This document shows, piece by piece, positions 25,801-34,450 of a stretch of DNA of 64,000 nucleotides (position 1 is the first letter of the stretch; every line of letters starts with the position of its first letter). Below the pieces are notes generated by a model that did not search any database, had not been told where the DNA came from, and worked only from the letters and a program-made list of their open reading frames with translations. The translations under genes were made by a program, and so were the position numbers. Source of the stretch: Galbula dea (Eukaryota > Chordata > Aves > Piciformes > Galbulidae); contig VWZX01006702.1 of the NCBI GenBank assembly GCA_013399015.1, positions 682,001-746,000 on the forward strand, given 5' to 3'.

Positions 25801-26900
25801 ACTCCATCAACACAGGTGTCAGGTAACCTTCCTTCACTCTCAGTGAAACCAAGTTTGAAAGAAGGTGAAAAATAGGATTGTCTTTCTCTGACACCGACAA
25901 TCACTGGGAGGAAAAGAGCAAGAAAAGAAACTTGCTGGGAAAAATCAGCCAAGTTTGAAATACAGTGTGAAACATCTTAAAATGAAGGTGGTGTATGGTC
26001 AAGCTGCCACTGCCATTGCCTTTAACTGCCCATAAAGCTACCCCCAGACTTCAAGGTAACTCCCCCTTCTGCATATTCTGAACCAGGTTCCTTTGTCTGC
26101 TGCCTCCCCCCACCTGATGTTCCCTCCCGTGTTTCCCTTCTAGTGGAAGCTGAACAGACAGTCCCTACTCACACTCTCCATGTCATTCACTCTATCAAAT
26201 CTGCCAACACCTTATCCATTTCTAACCAGGTGAAACAGTCCTAGTCTATTCAAGCCATTCTTTGTACAGAAACTAGTCCATATTTCTGACTTGGTTCTGG
26301 TGGTACCTGCTCCACTACATGTCATGTAGCTTAGAAACATAAAATGAAGGAAATGAAATACTAAACAGTAGGGGGAAAACCTCACTGCTTATTTCAATGT
26401 CCTTCCTTGGAAGTAGCTTTCAATAAGCAACTCTATTTCCCCCCTGCCCTAAAGACATGTAGTAAAACATTATAAAAATAGACTTGGTGCTCCCCACTGG
26501 CAAACGAGGGAAAGCAAAGGAAAGACCCAGCCTTTGAGTCAGCCCTTGTCAGTTCATCTTGCCCAGGCACACAGCAGAAATCCACACACCAAACAAATTC
26601 CTGGGTTAGTTCACAGACAGAAAGTTTGTCAGCACTAAAATGATACATTCCTTCCTTTAAATTACAGTCTCATGTGATCTATGGAGCTGTTGTCTTTCTG
26701 TGAGACAAACACTTGTGAGACAATGCTCATTGAGATTTGGGGAGGGTTGTTGTCACTCTGCCTTGCTTGACAAAGTGAACATGAGGAAATGGTGTCAGTG
26801 ATATTCCCCACAAAATTAAAAAAAACCCAAAGCACCCAGTGCTAAATGGGGAGACCAGACAAACTGATTGCTCTGCTTCCTTAATGAGTTTCACTATTTA
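22870..26900. other. Intergenic stretch without a recognised gene
   Basis: No frame with a recognisable domain, no RNA gene and no further clear interspersed repeat is seen. The + strand again looks A/C-rich by eye. It leads into the A-rich tract and CpG island at 26.9-27.5 kb. Confidence 0.5.
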
Positions 26901-26906
26901 CATGGG

Positions 26907-26937
26907 AATAATAATAATAATTAAAAAAAAAAAAAAA
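26907..26937. repeat. (AAT)n and poly(A) tract
   Basis: AATAATAATAATAA is followed by about 15 A residues. It lies immediately upstream of the CpG island and has no clear retrotransposon body attached. Confidence 0.7.
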
Positions 26938-26959
26938 GAAAGAACACGAATTCCCGGAG

Positions 26960-27560
26960 GAAGCTAATTAAATATTCTCCCCACCTCCTCCTCCTTATTC
27001 ATTCGCTCCGTTTCTTTCAATTGCCAGGGTCCCATGGCGACCATCGGGGAGGAGAAGCATCCTCTTCAGCAGTCGCACCTCGCCATAGCAACCGGCACGT
27101 CAGCGCCGGCAGCCAAACCCCGCAGCGGGCCGAGGGGCGGTACTGCCCCCGGGGCTGACCTCCTGCCGCCCCTCTGGGGCCTTCCGGCGAGCCGGGATTC
27201 CCTCCCTCCCTCCAACCCTCCACTCCTTTCTCCATCTATCCATCCATCCATCCTTCCCTCCCTCCCTGCATCCCTGCGCCCGGCGGTGAGGGCAGGTCAG
27301 TGCCATCCCCGTCGGGGCTCCGGGGAGCGGGAGGGCGCCGCGCCACTGTCCGTGGTGCTGACGGGCCCCGACGGGGCGAGCCCCGGGCATCCCACCGGGA
27401 GGCGAGGGACGAGGGAGAAGGGGGTGACGAGGACCCGGGGCAGCTGGGTCCTGGGAAGGGCAGCCACATGATCCGCATCCCACATGACACGGAAAGAAAC
27501 CGGTGGCAGCAGCCAGCCCTGCGAAACGTCATTTTTTCCTCCGTCAAAGAAGAGGGGTAG
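26960..27560. promoter_or_regulatory. CpG island, candidate GPR19 promoter or divergent promoter
   Basis: The G+C content and CpG density rise sharply, with dozens of CpG between about 27005 and 27535 in an A+T-rich background. No TATA box is seen. Visible motifs are ATGGCG with flanks resembling a YY1 site (27033-27044), an X-box-like RFX site CTCGCC-AT-AGCAAC (27079-27092) and a CRE half-site ACGTCA (27097-27102). Donor-like sites for a first exon are at 27286 (GGCG/GTGAGG) and 27722 (GCAG/GTACGT). It lies 5 kb upstream of the GPR19 coding exon, whose acceptor requires an upstream non-coding exon, so it is the nearest good candidate. Long frames in the island, including one from an ATG at 27034, are G+C-driven and have no recognisable domain. 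Confidence 0.55.
27199..27275. repeat. TCCC/ATCC-rich simple repeat
   Basis: Short TCCC runs flank a (CCAT)n block inside the CpG island. The tract is likely length-polymorphic. Confidence 0.7.
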
Positions 27561-28152
27561 AATACCCCTTCCCTCTCCCTCGACCAGATTTACAAATATC
27601 TGGGCACAGACAGCTACAGATGTGAACGTACTCCGTGGTTTCCACCTTCCCAGAGGTGCCTTAACTTGGGATAACAGAGGAAGGACAAGACCAGTGCCTC
27701 TAGGATTATGCTTTGGAGCAGGTACGTGGATAGATTGGGGCTGTGCTGCACGGTTTTGTGGCTAAAGGGATAGTTGCCTTTGCAGAGACAAGCAAGATAA
27801 TCTTACCAGTAGTTTATCTTATATGTATTTATTTATGTGCCTTTCAGATCCTTGGGGGTTTAGCAAGGAGGTCTCATTCCTCAGGAGCAAATGCTCTCTG
27901 GGGCTTGAATTTTCAGCCGATTCTGCTGAAAGCTGAGGTGTGTAGAATGACTGCATAATAACTGCCTATATTTTCTGCACAAATCTACATTCTGTATATT
28001 ATAGTCATTATTTTTAAATTATGTCACTTATCTGCCTTAAAGCAATCCCCTGACTTGATAAATTCAATGAAAGCAGGAAATTACTTTTACTGAGATGGAG
28101 CAGACCAATCTGCCCATCTGTTTTTTTCTGACTCTAGATACACTCAAACAGC

Positions 28153-28208
28153 TTCTTCCTTCCTCATGTGATTGAGGTCCCTTCCACCTCCTAATATTCT
28201 GTGATTGC
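28153..28208 (+). mobile_element. Short CR1 3'-end fragment
   Basis: A block reading GAGGTCCCTTCCACCTCC then TAATATTCTGTGATTG matches the terminal part of CR1 in sense orientation. Only the last ~50 bases remain recognisable. Confidence 0.5.
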
Positions 28209-28209
28209 A

Positions 28210-31200
28210 CTAAAGCAGCTGCTTTGGCATTCTTCAGTCATTAATTTGAAATCATGCTTTCTGAAAGCATTGTCTTTCTTTTACTGTAGGGGCTCCTGTA
28301 TGCAGCTACTCAGGGAAACATCACAGGCAGAGTAATCTTTGCTTATCTGTAGCCAGCAGATGTGAGAAGACTATTCTGTTTTTCCTAATTCAGGCACATA
28401 ACTCTCTAAGAATGCATAGCAATATTTTTCATTTATCCAGCTGGCTTCCAGCATGTCAAGCAGTATGTTGGCTCCACAGAGTAACAGAGAAGTAAAACTG
28501 CCTTCTGCTTCCAGAAGGCCATTTGTGTGTATGAGGCAGGATTCATAGCCAGTTCCCTCTGGCAAAGATTTTCAAATGTGGTTCTTGAAGATTTTTTGGT
28601 AAAGCCACTGTTAATCACTTAAACAAGTGGCTTGGTTTGCAGAAAAACTGGATGCCAACCCAGAGGCATCCTCAAAAGCTAATAGGCTTTTGGGCATCTA
28701 AAACCAGATTTTTGGAAGCTTAATTGATGAGTTTGTTTTAAACATCCTGGCCTCAGATGAGTCAGTCAGGGGAGGAATTTCTATACCTTAGACATGTTTG
28801 GGAAGCTCTGCTCCTTAGCTTAAAGTAAGGATTTACAGACTCTTACTCCCCCACAGTTCTCCTGGGAAGCCTCTGTTTGCAAAACTGTGCAGTCCAATTC
28901 CCCCATCAGGGTCACGCCACCCACATTTGCCTTTGTAGCCCCACCAGGCATCCTCTCTGAGGTGTTTTAACAATTTAGAGGGCAATTTCAATCAGATAAT
29001 GCAGAATAACCCCCTAAGATCCTCCAACAGAGTCTGCTCACTCTGCCCAACACAAACACAGTTCTCCCAACACAAAACATGACACAGCACTCATGTATTT
29101 GAGATTTTTCCATTCTGGCAGCTTCCATCATTCCCTAGATTTTCCCTCTGACAGGCAACCAACACAGTTCTTGCAACTGGCACCCTGCCCAAGAAGACAT
29201 CTCCAGTTCAGGAGTTATCAGCAGTCCGTCATCTTGCTTCATTATCTTCTCCCAGTCTGCTTTTGTCTTCTCTGAGCCTAGCTCAGCTGAGACATCCCTT
29301 CTAACAATCATTTCTGCATCAGGCATTTCCAGCCTAACTATGAGCTTTGCATAACCTTCAGCTCTCCCAGCTTCTCCAGCAAAGTCAGTATAGGAAGACT
29401 CTGGGATGCTCTCACTAATGGACATATCCCACAATGGAGGATCCTGGGAATGTTCTCTTACGGCTCATTCAGGTCTCGTCCTCCTCTTCCTGTCAGATGC
29501 TTCCTCCTGGAAGCATCTTAAGTTCTCTGGCAACTCTATCCCTGGCACAATAAATAGCCACCAGGGCCACCTCACTCCCTGTCACTATTGTCTGGCACAG
29601 GTGACCTCTGTTATATGAGCACTAGGTCCACGTTACTAAGAAGGGTCAAGAGCCATATGACAGACACTTCCACATGCCAGCACAAATGTTTGCTCCAGTG
29701 CAAAAATCCTGTTACCATCTTAACTTCTTGTGTGCTGAGAAAGCAGGCACAAGATTTAATATCAGGAATTCATTTCTATATGACCTTTTCATATAGAAGC
29801 AAGAAATCCACCTGAGGTTCTCTTAGGAAGAGAACGTGTGCTCACTGCTAGTGAGAGGGTGAGCTAAGCTGCTAGAGTCCTCACTGAAGCTGCTGGCACA
29901 TTTTTCCTGTGGGGGAGAGGACAGTTGGTGTGGAGAAGGTGAGAATTTCCATAAGATGGGCAGAGAAATCAGCCAAGCTTGAGACTCATGACAGCTTATC
30001 TGTCAACACCCACCACAGTAAGCCAGCTCTGGTAAGCACTGTGTTCCTCACATCAAGCAGAGGAGCGTGCTGTGTTGTGGGCAGGGCCTGGTGTTGCCAA
30101 AAATTAATGTTAAGTGTGTGGGAGAGAACATCTGTTTTTCTACCTCTGAATCAGGAAAGAGTCCAGCCTAGACATGTCCAAGGACAGACTCAATCCCCAT
30201 TAAGGAAGGCAAGCAACCTTTGAAGGTATATTTCCAGCTTCTCCACACTCTTCTTGGACTACTCCTGTAGGTAGAACCTATCTTGACAGCATAGTTGGAA
30301 ATGAGGTTGGTCTCTCTTCTCCTAGCTCAGCAGAAGCTGATTATAAGATATATTATTTAGATGTGCTGGAAATTAAGAACATTTCCTTCCTTTATTTGAT
30401 TCCATTCATGACCTCACCCTGCAAGACAGGCTAAGCTCTCAGATGCTGATACAAGATGCAATGTGTATGGACTTACCTCATCAGTTCAGTTCAGAAGCTT
30501 TTACTGTAAGCTGAGCTGTGACCACACCAACACTGAAAGCTTTGTCCATGAAACAGCCTATCCACACTCCTGGTCATGTCATCTTTAGCTACTTATGCTG
30601 CAGAACAGGAATCTGCAGCAGCTGGGCAGAGCCAGGGAGCGGGTAGCAGCCTTTGAGAGACAGGTATGGATCTCCAGAGCTCTACTGCATTCACAACATT
30701 TTATTCTCCTGATAAAAGAAGGGCAGATGTTTTCTGTCCCCATGCACTGCAATACTGAGTGAGGATGAACACACTTCACCTCAAGAGATTTTCCAGGCTT
30801 TGCTCAGAAGAGCTGCCTGGAGAGTAAAAAAGCTTTTTTAAGAGGAACAGGGAGAATAGCTGAGCATTTTTATGAGCACTAGACCAGAGAAAAGAACTGG
30901 CAGGGAATCTATGTGCTTACAAAAGCATGTGTCTCCACATTCTTCCACTGGAAGCAAGAGTACTAAATGGCCTCAATATGCACACAGACATCTCTGCATG
31001 ACTTAGGGCTTTCTTAAGTGCTAAATCAAGCCATGATTCTGATCTCCATGTCACATGGGAAAAATAGGATAGAACAGAGGTCCTTTAATATAACAGAAAA
31101 TCAGCTTCTGGTCCATTAGACCCACCTGCATAACTAAATGTTTTGGGTCTGAACAGACATGGACTGTAGATGAGGAGAAATATAATGAGAACAGTGTTAG

Positions 31201-32188
31201 AAAACCTGCATATTTTAACAGCTTAGAAAGATAATTTAAGATAATTTACCTGTTAACCAGGTAGAGAAGAACATTATGGGCTAATTCTCTTCCTTAATTT
31301 CTCTTCTTGCCATGGAGAAATATGTGCCAGTTAAGAATAGCCTGCTACACAAGTTAGCCTCAAACTGCTTCAGCTACGAGTCCAACTTACCCTGAGTCAT
31401 GTTTTCAGCTCCCAGACACTACCTGCATGTGAAAGCTGCTAAATAAGGCCAGCTGCTTTGGGAGCAGTGTTGGGTGACTCACATGTTGACCCACTTTCCA
31501 GTGATGCAGAGTCAGCAGCTGGACATGGTGTGAGGAATGGAGGAGAGGTGCAGAGGGCTCCTGAGGCAGCCTGGCTGCAGCTATGCAGACTGCTTGTGTC
31601 CATGCAGCTGTGCCATGCTGCTCTCAAACACACTCTGCATTTTCAAGTGCTGTAAATTTATGCAGCTGGTTGTACACCAAGCTTGTTCATGTGAAACACA
31701 CAATGTTATATTAAGCACAGCTAATGAACAGAGAGTCTAAAAAGCTAGAGGAAAAAACCTCTTCTCTAACCACATCAAGCAATGAATAGATCTTTTCCTC
31801 TTTCACATCTTACTATTGTTTTGCACCACGGTATAGAAGATGAGATGCAAATCAGCATAAGGAGCAAGATCCCAAATTTATCCAGTGCTTTGCTCTTTCA
31901 GGCTGCTCTCTGAGTAGGCAGACAGGAAGAAAGCATTGAGGACAGAAGCAGAGCTAGTGTAGACAGAGCAAAAAACAGCAAAACAAACAAACAAATCCCT
32001 CAGAAAGCAAACCTGGGAATTATCAGCCTCTACCGTACCAGACAGCCTCACCATTTATTTCTGACCCTTTCTCTGACATGTACTCCTTTAAGTAGGATGT
32101 ATGCTACTTAAAATTATCTTTCACTGCTTAAGGCAGGTTTTCACACATACTTGCTACACAAAACCTTTTCTCTTCTCTCTGTACGCAG
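28210..32188. other. Upstream region or 5' intron of GPR19
   Basis: No coding exon is recognised. If the 27 kb CpG island is the GPR19 promoter, this is the intron between a non-coding first exon and the coding exon. It ends in a pyrimidine-rich tract (TTTTCTCTTCTCTCT) and the AG acceptor at 32187-32188. A perfect 10-bp inverted repeat is at 29774-29798. Confidence 0.45.
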
Positions 32189-32223
32189 CCTGAGTAAACG
32201 AAGTGGCCATATTTGCCCACAGC
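32187..32223 (+). other. GPR19: GPR19 splice acceptor and 5' UTR segment
   Basis: A strong pyrimidine tract and TACGCAG give an acceptor AG at 32187-32188, so the exon would begin at 32189. An in-frame TGA lies at 32191-32193, within this exon, which rules out any further N-terminal coding from a spliced upstream exon in this frame. Between it and the ATG is the in-frame stretch GTG GCC ATA TTT GCC CAC AGC, which still resembles the first residues of the mammalian protein. Confidence 0.7.
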
Positions 32224-33453
32224 ATGGATAACAGCAGCAGTCCTTTGGTTCTCCCTACCCTACTGCTCCTGCTGCACAACAAGAGCTACCCTGAAACCTT
32301 CATGCCTCCTGCTGGCTATGAGACGATGGAGCCACCCACAGGACGCAGCTCAAGCAGGAACTACACTGCCTTGCAGTACGCGCTGCGGCCAGCAGAAATC
32401 GCAGCAGCCAGCATGGTTTGGGGAGCACTGTGGCTGGTTTCCGTCTTTGGAAACTCCCTCGTTTGCTTAGTAATCCACAGGAGCAGGAGGGCACAATCCA
32501 CCACCAACTATTTTGTTGTCTCCATGGCTTGTGCAGACCTGCTCATCAGTGTTGCAAGCATGCCCTTCGTGCTGCTCCAGTTTACCTACGGCAGGTGGAC
32601 GCTGGGGAATGTGATGTGCAAGCTGGTGAGGTACATACAGTACCTCACCCCTGGAGCCCAGATAGGTGTGCTCCTCTCCATATGTGTGGATCGATTCTAC
32701 ACTATTGTCTACCCTCTAAGCTTCAAAGTATCCAGGGAGAAAGCCAAGAAGATGATTCTGGCCTCTTGGCTCTTTGATGCTCTATTTGCATCTCCAGTTT
32801 TCATCTACTATGGCTCTAACACTGACAACCACTGCAACTTTTTTCTCCCCACTTCCTGGGAAGGAGCAGCCTATGGTATCAGCCACCTCTTGGTGGTGGT
32901 TTTGGTCCCATCTGTCCTCATCATCCTCTTCTACCAGAAGGTCATCAAGTACATTTGGAGAATAGGCACTGACGGCAGGACTGTCAGGAGGACAACAAAT
33001 GTTGTCCCAAGAACAAAAGTGAAAACAATCAAGATGTTCTTGATGTTAAATTTGGTGTTTCTCCTGTCCTGGCTCCCTTTTCACGTGGTGCAGCTGTGGC
33101 ACCCACAGGAAACAGACTACAGAAAGAGCTCCTTGGTTTTCCTGGCCATCACCTGGGTCTCTTTCAGTTCTTCAGCCTCCAAGCCAATCCTTTACTCTGT
33201 GTATAATGCAAACTTCAGAAGAGGGATGAAAGAAACTTTTTGCATGTCTGCCATGAAATGCTACAGAAGCAATGCATATACCATCACCACCAGCTCCAGG
33301 ATAGCCAAAAAAAATCACATTGGAATTACAGAGATCCCAGCTCCAGCTAAAAGTGCCACCAAAGACTCCATCTATGATGCTTTTAACAGAGAAGCAAAGG
33401 AAAAAAAGCTTGCCTGGCCTATTCAGTCCAATCCCCCAAACACATTTGTCTAG
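32224..33453 (+). CDS. GPR19: G protein-coupled receptor 19 (orphan class A GPCR)
   Basis: A single-exon frame of 409 residues matches GPR19 throughout (human is 415). It is a seven-helix plasma-membrane receptor; G protein coupling is inferred from its class and a link to the peptide adropin has been proposed. Helices lie near residues 59-84, 95-118, 132-157, 176-196, 218-239, 268-291 and 301-325. Visible marks are N-glycosylation sequons near 3, 19 and 46, GN in helix 1 (N77), the LISVAS region after D105 in helix 2, a Cys132-Cys204 pair, DRF (156-158) instead of DRY, SWLPF in helix 6 and KPILY (320-324) instead of NPxxY. The last two are normal for GPR19. The third intracellular loop (IWRIGTDGRTVRR) and the end NPPNTFV are family signatures. 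The start is the first ATG in a good context (A at -3, G at +4) after an in-frame TGA; a GTG seven codons upstream is discussed separately. Confidence 0.97.
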   Translation: MDNSSSPLVLPTLLLLLHNKSYPETFMPPAGYETMEPPTGRSSSRNYTALQYALRPAEIAAASMVWGALWLVSVFGNSLVCLVIHRSRRAQSTTNYFVVSMACADLLISVASMPFVLLQFTYGRWTLGNVMCKLVRYIQYLTPGAQIGVLLSICVDRFYTIVYPLSFKVSREKAKKMILASWLFDALFASPVFIYYGSNTDNHCNFFLPTSWEGAAYGISHLLVVVLVPSVLIILFYQKVIKYIWRIGTDGRTVRRTTNVVPRTKVKTIKMFLMLNLVFLLSWLPFHVVQLWHPQETDYRKSSLVFLAITWVSFSSSASKPILYSVYNANFRRGMKETFCMSAMKCYRSNAYTITTSSRIAKKNHIGITEIPAPAKSATKDSIYDAFNREAKEKKLAWPIQSNPPNTFV

Positions 33454-33610
33454 TTGGCTCCACTGCTTTGAAAAGTTGCCATGTACTCCCAGAATAAGGA
33501 CCTTTCCCCCTCAGTTTTGAACCAATGTAGAGTTACATATTTTTAACACAGTTTTAGGGAAGAAAAAAAGATGTTTTATTTTATTAAATGCCTTGACTTT
33601 GATGTGTCCA
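33454..33610 (+). other. GPR19: GPR19 3' UTR (proximal end)
   Basis: A short 3' UTR would run from the TAG stop to a cleavage site about 20 bases after the ATTAAA at 33583. T-rich sequence with GATGTGTCC follows at 33600-33610, as expected of a downstream element. Longer 3' UTR forms cannot be excluded. Confidence 0.5.
33583..33588 (+). terminator. GPR19: Candidate GPR19 poly(A) signal ATTAAA
   Basis: ATTAAA, the commonest variant of the poly(A) hexamer, lies 130 bases after the stop codon, followed by a GT/T-rich element. No AATAAA occurs on the + strand in the nearby downstream sequence. Confidence 0.5.
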
Positions 33611-33754
33611 GTCGATTTCTTTTCAGTTACAGTTTGCTTTTTGGAACTGCTCTCTCCAATCATGAGCATAAACTTTTTACATAAGAGAAAAGTCCTTACA
33701 CACTTTACATAGGGAAAAAAGGGGAAGAAAAAAACACCACTTGTTTTTAAATCC

Positions 33755-34049
33755 CTGTACACTGGCTATGATGTATCAATGCATAGATCCTCCCAGAGCC
33801 AGAGCAGAGCAGAGAGAGGCAGGGGCTCCTCTGCACAGCCCTGTGCACTGTGATGGTAACACTGGCACGGGGAGGGGGGACACAGGCACCCACACAGTGA
33901 TCCTGCTGAGGCTCATCTTCAGCTCTGCTGGCACGGGGCACGAAGCTGCAGGACAGGGGAGCATGGTGGGAGGTGTTGGGCTGATAGGGCAACTGAGTCA
34001 GTTCTGTAGATTGGCCATGGTGTATAAATGTACAGATCCACCCAAAGCC
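33755..34049 (+). repeat. Diverged 46-bp direct duplication
   Basis: Two copies without gaps, 33755-33800 and 34004-34049, both read CTGTA...TGG, C.ATG.TGTAT.AATG, .AGATCC.CCCA.AGCC. Over the 39 core positions I count 8 mismatches. They are 249 bp apart. The between-copy DNA is G+C-rich with repeated GGCACGGGG-type and CACAGGCACC-type words. This is not a CR1 end that I recognise. It may be an old segmental duplication or two copies of an unnamed repeat. Confidence 0.7.
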
Positions 34050-34339
34050 ATATTTACTGAAAGAGATAGGCATCTACTTCATTAATAATAACTGGGCTGA
34101 GTTCATGTGTGCAATATTGATTTATTTTCTTAATTACCATACTATTGACCAGAAGTACAGTAGCACACCCTCAGAAAACAGGTAATTATTCATCCACAAA
34201 ATGAGGTCAGCCCTACTGTCCAGTTGGTGAATTCCCCTCACTCTGCTGGATCAACATGCTCCCATGAGCTGGAACTGTGGAAAGTACAGCCCAGGGTGCT
34301 GCACTCCTCACCTGGCAAGCTGTCTTCTTACAACATCAA

Positions 34340-34450
34340 CAGGAGAGTCCCACAGGGTTCAGACCAGAGTTCTGTCCATCCCAGTATCCTATTGTTGACT
34401 GTTGTCATCAGCAGGTGCTTGAGGATAAAGTGTAGGAAGCAAAGAAGCTA
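34340..34450 (+). repeat. Old interspersed repeat fragment, probably LINE-derived
   Basis: The words GGTTCAGACCAGAG, CCCAGTATCCTATT and CAGCAGGTGCTTGAGGA occur in the order of a repeat that I recall from bird and turtle genomes (GGTCAGACC...CCAGTATCCTGT...AGTGGCCA..GCC). The family name cannot be settled by eye. Confidence 0.45.

Noticed and set aside
27034..27471. 145-codon frame with an ATG inside the CpG island
   Set aside because: Low-complexity Pro/Ser/Arg content driven by G+C richness and the TCCC repeat; competing frames of similar length exist on the other strand; no domain recognised.
1..32000. CDKN1B, APOLD1 or DDX47 coding exons expected from mammalian synteny
   Set aside because: None of the conserved segments of these proteins was recognised on either strand, so they are not annotated.
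32203..32205. GTG as the GPR19 start, giving 416 residues
   Set aside because: GTG is not a standard nuclear start codon in vertebrates; ATG at 32224 follows in the same frame in a strong context. Kept only as a possible near-cognate start in the findings.
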